From positions 62,001 to 126,000 of the forward strand of contig JAWZYV010011915.1 of the NCBI GenBank assembly GCA_038373885.1: a stretch of DNA of 64,000 nt, written 5' to 3'. Below the pieces are notes generated by a model. The model was not told the DNA's origin. It searched no databases and saw only the letters and a list, made by a program, of their open reading frames with translations. The DNA is from Cheiracanthium punctorium. Taxonomy: Eukaryota; Arthropoda; Arachnida; Araneae; Cheiracanthiidae. Positions 40,023 through 52,000 of this stretch are shown in pieces; within the stretch, counting starts at the first letter, position 1, and each line of letters begins with the position of its first letter. Position numbers and translations under genes: made by a program.

Positions 40023-43000
40023 GTCAAAAGGGAATGAAATATTAAATGTCTTAATCCAGAGAAAAACTGCTGCAGGTGTGATTGCAAGACTGATTTTTTT
40101 TTTTTTTTTTTTGGTATATCTAGGACTAAGTTATAAAGAAAACAATTCTTGACCTTGTATCAACATTCAGGACTTTTTCAACTTTCATGACCTGTTGTCG
40201 AAATTCATGACTTTTTCTTGACTTTCATAATCAGCAGACATCCTGTAGTAGTACTAGTCATAAGCATGGCATTGGAGAGGAGAGGGGTGCATGTCCTACA
40301 ACTGTGCCTCAATGATTTAAAACATTTACTTCAAAATATAAGAGACTTTCCTTTCTTACTCTTGATTTTTATATGTGACACTTTCTCACCACTACATTTT
40401 TTCGTCATACTACAAGTATGAAATGTCCAGGGAAAAGACAATAAGAGTTCAAAAACCTGATTTTTTTTTCAAACAAACATGGGGCTTTCATTGTTCTTAC
40501 CCAGTGCACTCTATCTTTTGGCAATCTTTCCCATCTATTCTCATAATACTTTCTCCCAACAGTTTTGTACATGATTAGTACTACTAGTAGGTGACATGTT
40601 ATAGAGACATTGAAACTGACCAAAAGTGGACTCTCATCATTTCCCCCCTCAACCCTTCATATTGTACTGATAAAATTCAAAAACCTATTTAAGCTATGTA
40701 AAATCAAAAAGAATATTTAACACTTTTTTCAGAAGTTTGAACTCTAGAGATTTTGTAAAAGCTGGAACTTAAATTAATATGTATTGCTTATGTAATTCTG
40801 AGAACATTCACAATAGCTTTCCATCATTTGAGTTCCAGATCTTAGTAACTAAACTGCATTGATGTACCGCTATCTTGTTTGACTACATTTCAGGGAAGCA
40901 CCCAATGTTCCAGGAATTTGAATTGTCTGTACTAGTAACATACTAAATGCTAATCATTATCTCTAGTTGACACTTGTTTTTACAAATCAATAGGAACTAT
41001 TTAAATAGTTCGTAAAATTATCTATGGGAGTGTATTCGGGACTACTTGCTGGTTTGTAAAATTGTATGTTTTACAAAAAGAAAAATGAGCATCTACTGTA
41101 TATAACATAATTTCTCAACCAGGAAAAGGTGCAATTATATCGCAGAAAATGGTGGAATAAAATTTAGTCTCGGGCACATGGACTTCTGCAGGAAATAGGG
41201 AAATACAGATTGCCAGCAAAAAAAGAATTGATATAAACTGACAGTAATAATGTTGACAGACTTATTACACACCAAAAAACCTATTGCATGTTTTCACGGT
41301 AAAAAGATTATGGATAATGATTATGCAATTATTCTGGGATGCTGTGAGGTTTTTTGGTGTATACAAAATTGCCACTGGTCAAGGAAAACCCAAAAAACCT
41401 GGAATTGTAAGAAAATATAATTTTAACAGAAAAAGTGAGGGAAAATTGTGAATTTGGCTAAAAACAAGGAAAATCTTGAAATGTGATAATATCGAGTCTG
41501 TATTTTAAAATAATTTTTCATTTGCTATATATCTGGAATGCTCTAAATATGACTTGATACAGGTGACCAAAAAAGGCAGATACAGAATTTTTTAAGGATC
41601 TAGTTAACAAAACAACTAAGTCAAATAGTCTTTGAGATAGAGCCATATAAAAGTATAGTAACTCTATTACAGACAAACGTAAATAGTACATCTAAAGGAA
41701 CATTTTTACTAAAAAGTGAATTATAAATACAAAAATCAATAAGTAAGGCTTTTTCATTTAGATATGAAGAAAAATACAATATAAAGTAGTTAATCATAAA
41801 AACCATACTCTGAAAATTCCCCACAGATCCAAGCAGCTGCATAAAGCACTTCGGAAATACTATTTCTTTCTGTATTTCCTTGTAAAAGATGAGCATTTTG
41901 CAACAAAACAGACTATCAAAAGAAGGATATTAATATAAATTATTACAAAGAATATAAGAATTATAATTTATTACTTAAATATGTGATTCAAACAAGTAAA
42001 TAGAAAAGATAAAAACTAGATTTGTTAAATTATAACTTTAAAAAGCTCTATATGAATTAATCATTTATTTTTCAAAGTAAGCCTTTCCTTTCTCCCTGGC
42101 TTAAAACTTCCATAATTAGTGTATATTTTGATCAGTTATGCAATAAAAGAGCAAATTCTATATTTAAGTAAAATACTTTTCAGGATTTTAAAGTATCTGA
42201 AATTCATTAAAAAATAAATATTAAAGAAAATAAGCTATTGTTACCATTTGTGAAACAGCAAAATTTCTAATAGCTTGAACTCTAATTGCAACATCTAACA
42301 TTTGAGAGGCAATCACAGATCCATGTTTAGTGCCATCAATTCTCGTTAATTCAACAAGAATACTCACATACCTGAAATGATTTTTTAGTTAAAATAAAAA
42401 GAAATGGAATAACATTAAGTAAATCTTTCTTCACTTTCATTCTCATTACCCATTAATGCCTAGTGCATTAATACGGATACAACAAACACAAGAGAAAACA
42501 TTAGTAGATGGTTTGTTGTTTCTAACTCTACTTCAGATAGGTGACAGATAATTTTTTATGGACATGAATATTTGCATTTAACATTTCAATACCTAGTGTA
42601 TCATACTTGATATATAAATTTATTTTATTATTATATTAACCCTTTAAATGCTGCACTATGATCCAGGAATAAAAGATATAATTAATTCATCAAAATTACA
42701 TTAGAATACACCCATAATGACTATAAAAGTAAAAAATTGCCCCCCCAAAAATATAACGCTGTTTTTCCTCTTCGATACTTGCTTCATGTAAACAACAAAA
42801 TGCTGTGTGATAAATCTAAAATTTTATGCTGTAACAAAGGTTTACTTGATAATTGGGTGTGAAATTACTAAAATTTAAACAAAAAACAATAAAAAAAATT
42901 GCAATTTTAATATTAGTATAATATTTTATTTTGAAAAATGCAATGCAAAATTGTATTAATGAACAATAAAAAGAATTTTATGCTTGCAAACTCTTGACAA

Positions 43001-46000
43001 ATAATACAGATAATATAAATAAATTCAATTTTAAAAGTGTAAAATACCTTATGAAAGGATAAAATATTTCATTCTTCACAAGGTGCCTAGGATTTCAACT
43101 CATAATACAAAAATTTTAAAATGTACTGAAACAATAATTTCTTTTTATCATTTTTACAGGTTTCCTTGATGTCTATGATATGGCGGGAAGTGTACATGAA
43201 GCCTTTTCTTGCATTCAAAATGCATGTTTATAGTATTTTTTTTTTTCATACCACAAAATGCCCTTATCATGTAACTATGTGGTGTGTATCTGAATTTTTA
43301 GCAGACAGTTAGCACAGGGTACAAGTATAATGTTGATTTTAAGTTTTCATCTAAAACAAATGTAAATGAATTTCTCTTCTGAAATTCTATTGCTCACATA
43401 TTTCTCCAGGTGTAATCAGCTTAAAACTATTATTATTTATCTCTTCTTCATCAGTAATGCACCAGTTTTCATCATGGGGCAAATGACATATCTGTGATTG
43501 ACTTATTTCAATCATCCAATGAAGAATGTTTTAAAAATCAACATTTCATGGTTAGAAATTTCTTAGACTGCACCAAAACATTGAAGAGTGTAGAAAGAAA
43601 ATCAAGCATGTAACTTGATGTCATACCCTCCCACATGTTCTACCATGTAAAAGGGACTTAAAATAAATAAATACACCCTTGTGAAGCACACACGTTCACA
43701 TTGCAAATAAAAGAAACAAGCAGCTATCTGAGCTCAAACCAGAGGAATGCAGCACTCACTAACCACCCTCCTCCTGTTAAAGAGGCGAGAGATAAGACAA
43801 TTCTCCCTCCCTCCAGTCCTTTACCCTTCAAAAATAAGCAACACACTATTAATGCTTTTGACAGACTTATGTTTAGCATATATAAGCACTAAACAGGGGT
43901 CTGTGCCAACACACCACGCCACACCGTGGAGGTCTAGGCCTGCATGCAGGCAAAGAATGCTGATTGTACATCACAATGTACAATAGCCTTCAAAACTTTC
44001 TTTAAATTTGCAGCTAAACCTTCAACAGCTTATTTTTATCTGGATACTTCTTAACCTTTTACAGGCCAATGTTCCCAATTGGAAACATCAAATTAAAAAA
44101 AAAAATTAGGTGATATGACTATCTTTTTTAAACACAAGTTGCATTTCTATCATTAGTAGGTAACAGGATTTAAAAAAAAAAAAAAGAACTTTTCAAAAAT
44201 TTTTACAGAACTATCTTGATACAGCCCTCCCCATCTTCAAACTTACTTAATTCATATCTTTATTTAAACTTAAAAATAAACCTTTCATTAATTCTAATTT
44301 TTCACTTACCATTTAAGGTATCTGCCTACATCTAAAAAGCCATTTACACACACACACACAAAAACAAGAAAAAAAAATCAATTTTCTTTTATTTATTTAT
44401 TTATTTATTTATTATTATTATTTTTTTTTTTGAAAGAGCATATTCGCAAGATTCCAAAACTGCTTTACTTTTGTTTCTAGAATAAATAGAGAGGATGATA
44501 CAGCTGTTTCAATGTGACTTCTGGTCGAACATCTATGCTAAACTAAAACCTTTAATTGCATTTTCTGGAGAACTGTATTTTTAGTTACCTTGCATCATGA
44601 TAACGGTAACTACTCTAAAAGTTTTAAAGACATCTTAATAAAATTTTACATAAACATTCTATTATTATTAAAGTGTGTTCTGTAGCAAAAGTTAAGTTAT
44701 ACATATGAATTTAAAAATGTACAGTTACTTTTATACAAAAAATTGACTTTTTTCTAAAAAATTTCAATGTTTTTTGTATGTAATTGGCCATATTTCAGGG
44801 AATTTTTAAAATACAATAAAACTTTTGGAACAAAACACAGAAAAGTGTTATAGGAGTATACAGTGCGAAGGAAGTTACTAAATATTAAGAATGAACTGTA
44901 CACCAGTTGGCATAAGCATGAAATTTTGTTAAAATTTTCTTCAAAAATGCAATTTTTAGGAAAAGTTGTGAAAATTTTGTAAAATAAATTATTATTTCTG
45001 TCCTGTTTTATGACCTTCCAAATAAAAATGCATGAACATCATCAAAATTTTGCCTTTTTTTAAAAAGTGCTCTGCACTTAGGCAGATAAACTATGCATCA
45101 CTATATTCCATTTTTCGAAATCACCCATGCTCCCAATTGGGAACACAGTGAAAATTGTATACAAATACCCACCCTGCTCCCCATTTAAATGACTAATATC
45201 CTTTAATTAACGGATTAGAAAACAAAATATGTAAAAAATTAATTTAAAATAGGCCTGGATCTGAATTCGGTCTGTAAAAGATTAATGCTAGTAGCTTGTA
45301 AAGATACAATTTAAATTTTTTGAATCAATGGTGTAATTTGATTGCTTTAAAAACTGTTTAAACATTGCATTATACCTCAAAAGAATATAATAATTTTGGA
45401 ATGGTTCATGAGAAGGTTGTGGAGGGGGGAAAAACATTAAAAAGCAAATAATATATTAACTGTATACTGATAGCTAAATGTATCATAAATGTCCTATATT
45501 AAAAGCATAAACCAATCCGATTTTGAGATCGATTGTTTCAGTTCTGGAGTAAAAATATTTTATAAGTGTACCACAACAGCAAACTCATATCTAGGGGCCC
45601 CACCAGTGGCCGAGAGCATAGCGCTCTGAACTGGGAGATGGAAGGTGCGGTACAAAGCCAGGTCGTATTCACCAACCTAACTGTTTGGAGTTTTCCGAGG
45701 TTTTCTCCAAAACTTAACGTAGATATGGGTTAAGACTCCTTAGAAAGATCCTCCCACGGAGGGCACCCCACCCTTCAGTCTAGAGCCTATGTGTAGTTAA
45801 TTGGCTGTAATCCCACAACATCATATTCAAGACTAAGTTTTCAGTCTTAAAAAAATTTCATTTTAATGTCAATTTATACATATAAATGCATACTAGAAGT
45901 CAAAGCCCACTACGGACGCAATTAAAACAGGCGCTAGAAAAACCATTTGACGAAAATATATCTACACTCAATATATTTAATTTTCATCTACCTAAAATAA

Positions 46001-49000
46001 ATAATTTCATACTCTTTTGGAAACGCGCAGAAAATTTTCGCATTCGAACGATTTTGGTTTGTATAAAACCACTCTTATATCAATGCTTCAAAAAGGCGAT
46101 CATTTTTAATGAAAAAAGTTAAACTATTATCTGGAAAAACAATTTTAAACAAATCGGAATTGGGCAAAATGGGCAAAAAAGAGAATATCATCAGTTGTGT
46201 CTTTGACACGATGGGAACAAATGTGATAAGATAGGTTTAAGAGTGGGCAATTTTTCCTTCAAAGCCTGATAACCGTGATTTCAGTATGATGTCACTGTCA
46301 CTTGAAACAGCTAATTTTGTTGCACAAATGATTCCCTTTTTTTACTCTCAAAAATAAAATGGAGCTGAAAAGAGCAAAAAATTCCTTAAAAATAAGGGAA
46401 CGAGTGGATTTTCAGAGTTTTAAAGTAGTGCAGATTGCTTTCTACATTTTTATACATTATTACGATAAACTTCAAGTGGATCGTACAAATGGTGTAGATG
46501 TTAATTCATACCTGCCAACCTCCTTAAGCCAAAAACAGGAAGACTCGGGTTGAAAAAGCAGAAGATTTCACAAAAAATCAGAAGATAATTTTTAAATATA
46601 AGAAGTAAAAACAGAAGACCCCCAGTTTACCACCATTTCTCATATTTTTTTTTTATATTAGTAATGCATGGAAATTAAAACAAATTAAATAGTAATAGAA
46701 AAGAGCTTACCTGAAATTTTTATACAAAACGGAGAAAGATGGAGTTTTTTCACAAAAATAAAAACAATTAAATAGATGGAAATTCGACTATTTTTAACCA
46801 AAGTACGTTGAAAAATAAACAGATTAAGATTTTTTTTTTGCTTCTACAAATAGTTTATCAGAAAAATTATTTTCATAACAAAGTATGTTAGCTTTAGTTT
46901 TCAACACAAATTTTCTAATAATTACTGATGGAGGAATGAAATTAAGTCCTGTTTTTTTTTTTTTTTTTTTTTATTTATTTTTTTTTATTTGCTTACAAAT
47001 GCTTTGACCTCACTCATACAACAGTATTATGCTGTTAGCTGTTGAAATGGTTACCTTAATAAATGACTTTGAAATGGATTTATTTATTTACCAATTTTTA
47101 TAATAGTTTTCAATACAATTTAATATATCAACTAAAAAAAAAAAAAAAAAACAGAAGATTTTATCTTCTGGCAAAAGACCGGAAGATAGCTTAAAAAAAC
47201 AGAAGTCTTCTGTCAAAACCAGAAGGGTTGGCAGGTATGTTAATTTAAAAGCAGTGACGGATAGTTAAAATCATTTAAAAACAGGTAAAAACACATTAAA
47301 ATCCGTTATGTAGCACTATCGGTGGCAGCCACCACCTTCTTCAGCACAGGTCTTGGTTCTAAATGGCCAGCTCTCTTCCTCAGCAGGGCGTTCCACCCAG
47401 GATCGATCTGCGCATGCGTCATATCATTCACAGCGCCATCTGTGGTTGGCGCACCCACAACATCCTGTGGCAGAATGGTTAGTCAGTGAATGAGTGAGTC
47501 AGGGATAAGCGTAACTATATAGTAGGACGTGTGTGTATGTGTGCGAGTGTTTGTATGCATACATCCATTTTCATTATGCTTTTTAAAAAAATTTTCCCAT
47601 GCTGTACGAGATTTTCGAGGTTTTTATGCCGCAGCCGTGAATTTCTGTGTGGTGCAGATATTTAGCACTGAATGTATTAAAATCTAATAAAGAGACATAT
47701 ACATGTTATACCCCTGATTGCATATATCGTTACATGCCAATGTTGCTTTTGGAACATTGCATTTTTATATGAGAAAAGATATCTTGCCATTAATTGAATT
47801 TCTTTTATTATCTCTTTGAATTTATCCTTTAGTAATACAATAGAGAAATTTTGGGGAATTTTATAGATTTTTTTTTTCTTGTGTACAGTTAAAATTGTAA
47901 AAGTCAAATTTTAGAAATTTTTCTGGGCTGAAATTTTTACATTTGAAAAATAAATAATGTATCAAAAAATCAATCACACTTTCAATAATAAGTAGTGTTT
48001 TTGTTAAACTGATAGATATTACAGTTTAGTTTTTAAAAAAAATATTAAACATGATGTTCCAAATAGAAACATTGGCATAGAACGTTAAAATGTCAGTAAA
48101 TTTCTTGTCCTGGTACACATTGTATTAATTTTGATAAAAATACACATATGAATTGCTTTTTGTGCAAGTTACTGTTAATAAAATGTAGAACAGAAGTATT
48201 CTCGAAAGTTGTAACTGAAATTCATCATTATCAGCTCAGACAGGCATAAAATTATACAGCATTTTCAACATTATAGAACAGTTTTTCATATATGAAGATT
48301 TTATTTCTTATTGTTCAGATAAATGGCTGCTGGAATCATAAATAAAGCATAGGATTATGCCCCAGGAAAACTGCCTCTATATGCAAAATATCAATTCTGA
48401 AATATTAATAACATTTCACGTCATTTGATTACTTCTAACTTCAATTTTTTATTTTATTTTTCTGTAGTTATACATAAGCGAGCCATTCTAAAAACTGTTT
48501 TTAGTTTCTCTCTATTCTAAAATAAAGTAAAGGCCGCTGTCAATAGCTTGTGTAACTATCTCCTCCTAAACCGTGGGGATTTGAGTTTCGACTAAGGTGC
48601 CCACAGATTCGAAAAATTCCGAAGAACCTGCTAAGCTGACTTAAATTTCGAAAATCGAATTATTTTAGAAGATATTAATAAAAAACTGAAAAAATAAACA
48701 GAATGATTACCAGATTTGGCATAAAATCCTTCATTCCTTTGCAACAAAGCGTTTCCAAGTATCTAGAATCGCGTGAAATTTACAAAGTTAACACAAAAAG
48801 ACTAATAACTTCTTCACCGTTTGCAAGATCCGCTTGAAAATTTTCATGATCATGTATAAAAATATAGAAAACAATCTGCGCTTCTTTAAAAATCTGAAAA
48901 TCCACCCGTTCCCTCCTTTTTAAGCGATTTTTCGCTATTATCAGCACCATTTTATTTCCGAGAGTCAAAAAAGTAAATCATTTGCATGACAAAATTACCC

Positions 49001-52000
49001 TTTTCAAGTGAATATGACGTCATACAATTGGGATTCAAATTCGTTTAAAAAAGCTTTTCCAGATTACACAGTTTATTATCATTTTTTTTTCACACATAAA
49101 TCGTTTGCATGGACATGAGAATAGCTGTGTACACAAAACGAAATCTTTCGATTGCGAAAAGATTCTGCAAGTTTCCAGAACAGAATGAAATTTAATTTGG
49201 GTATCTCTCTATTCTAAAAAAAAGTAAACTCCGCTGGTGCTGCCAAAGCTTGTTGGCCTATCTCCTCCTAAACCGTGGGGATTTAAGTTTCGACTAAGGT
49301 GCCCACAGATTCGAATAAATCCGAGGAACCTGATGAGCTGACTTAAATTTCGAAAATCGAATTATTTTAGAAGATATTAATAAAAAACTGAAAAAATAAA
49401 CAGAATGGTTGCCAGATTTGGCATAAAATCATTCATTCCTTTGCAACAAAGCGTTTCCAAGTATGTAGTATCACGTGAAATTGTCAAACATGAAGTAGAA
49501 ATACACCCATTTTACGCCAAAATAAAAACTACATGAAATAAGTAACTCAAAATGTGTTACACAAAGTTGACAATTTTCAAATAGTAAGTTCGCTTAGACA
49601 ACAGGAGTTTAGAATTAGCGATTATCCGTTTTTCCAAAACAGAATAACTAATATCTTGAAAATGAAAAGTAATTAAAATGCAGATTATTTTAAAGCCGGT
49701 TCGGTCCAGCTGGATTCTTTGCTACCAGTAGAAATATTTGGCGGCGTTAACTATGCCATTATAGCAGTTACAGTACAATTTGGATATTTGCTAGCGCGAC
49801 GAGATGGTATAATTCGTGGTGCTAAGTACGCCAATCTGCAAACTATTATGTAAATGAAAATATGGATAACGGTTTTCCGGTAATCTTAAATGAAGAGTAA
49901 TTATAGGTTGTGAGCATGTGTAAATCGCCAAATAATGAAAAGTCACCATTGGTGGCAAGCTATCCTATCTGTTCCGTAGCTTTTATTAACTTTACATGTA
50001 CGCAAGTCGCCAAATAATGAAAAATCGCCATGGGTGGCAAATTCGCAAGGTGTCCAATAGGGTTTACATTATTAAAAATACAGCTGAAACAGATGTTCTG
50101 ATTTTATTACGCTTTAGCTCCTAATTAATATAACTTTTGAATGTCAACATTAAATATCATTGTGTTGCTGAGGAGTGCAAATAATTTTTCCAGCGATTAT
50201 AAGCGGAGTCCGCACTCCAGGTGGAGTATAGCTCAGGACCCGTACAACACGGATTCCCATAACAAAATTTCTTCCGTGTTATGAGGGGTAGGGGGTCTAC
50301 TGTAGTGTGAAGTTTAAATTTTTATGTACCAATGAAGATGCAAGAACCAAGCAATGTGCAGCTAAGCTCAGTAACATTCTATCTGATCCAATCTTCGGGT
50401 TTTGTCTGTTGAAATTATGTCTTTTTTACGAATAAGCTTGATTAGGGGCCAAGTGAATTTAAAAAAATCAAGCAGTAAAGAGTTAAATTTTGTTTTTTGT
50501 GGAGAATGCAAAAAATAGCAATTTGCAAAAGTTAAACCTTATTTTTTCATTCAAAATTTATATTGTAAGAATTGAATTTTGAAAGATTTATTTCAAATAA
50601 TTATTAAACTCTTATTTCAAATCAATTTACATTTTATATCTCCCACTATTTTGGTAGTGACAGGTATAAACAGTTCATACATGGTAAGCATGCACTTGGC
50701 TATAAAATATGGTATTTACACATTAAAATAAGATCCTACATCTATAGAGGAAATTCTACAATGAACAAATAAATACAGAATGAATTTGATAAATATGCTA
50801 GACTGATGTAAAAAGTTAAAAGCAAGACAAAATTTTACATGTTTATGATGACTGTTTCTGTTTTTGGTTAAGGCAAAGCAAATGGCTACCTAGGGAGGGA
50901 TACCCTGGACAGATATCTTTATGAGGGTTCTGCATATGTTACATCTGGAGAAAACCACCCAAACCTCTTGACTGCTGGATTGACAGCTGCAAGCGAGGCC
51001 TAAACCCTGGATCTGCACACTTCAGTCACCTCCCAGTGTTCAATGCTTATTCATTCAGCCAATAGTCAGCAATAGTTGGCTCAAAAGGTTAATAAATTAA
51101 TAAGGGAACTACAAAACTTATTTTATAAATTATATTTTGAGAACTTATTTACATGTTTTTCAATGCTAAAATATTTAAATAATGATAAATATGAGGGGAA
51201 GGGAACAATAATAGAAAATAGAAGTCAGAAAAGATGTCCTTTAAAAAGCTCAAAAGATGAAAAAGCTGAGTAAATGAACAAAATAGTCCTTTGTCAAATC
51301 AGGCGATGAATTTTTGCTTCCCAGATTAACATAAAACAAACTAAGACAAAACTGTTTTGTGTGAACGTAACTGGAAATTTTGTTACATAGAAATTATTGA
51401 AACATACTTGGATAAAAAATGATATTCTCATTTGGCTATTAAAATGAAAGATTGTGTGATGCATAGTATAAAAATTTATATATGATATTTGTAATTGAAA
51501 AACTGATTCATGATATTTGTAACTGAAAAATTTCCAGGTACAAATATCATACATCAATTTTTCAATTACAAATATCATATATAAAATTTCATACTAAGCA
51601 TAACACAATCTTTATTTTTAATAGTCAAATAATAATGATAATAAAACTTAGGTTTTTAAAAATTATTAAGTTAAGACATAGGTGTAACAAAAAGAAAAAT
51701 AAAAGACAGAATCAAAGAACACATTAATGGTATTAAGTTTAATACACATAGTACTGCCCTATCTCGCTTAGCTTTAAAGGAAAATTTAGAAATAGATTTT
51801 AATAACGTTAAGAAAATAGCCAATTACAATAATCATATCTACAGTCTAAAACATGAAGCAATAGGAATCTTAACGTAAGAGGGCACCGTCAACGACATCA
51901 CACACGTGCAAATCGATGAAGCCTAGAGTGGCATGCTGGAACGAAGGAGGAAACTTTCTCCAGTTCTTACGATGGCTGCAGGCTAACAAGGAGGAGACCT

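Noticed and set aside
46359..48968. Two short frames (46359-46553 plus, 48780-48968 minus) as separate genes
   Set aside because: They are the two arms of one inverted repeat. Reported instead as repeats with a conserved frame.
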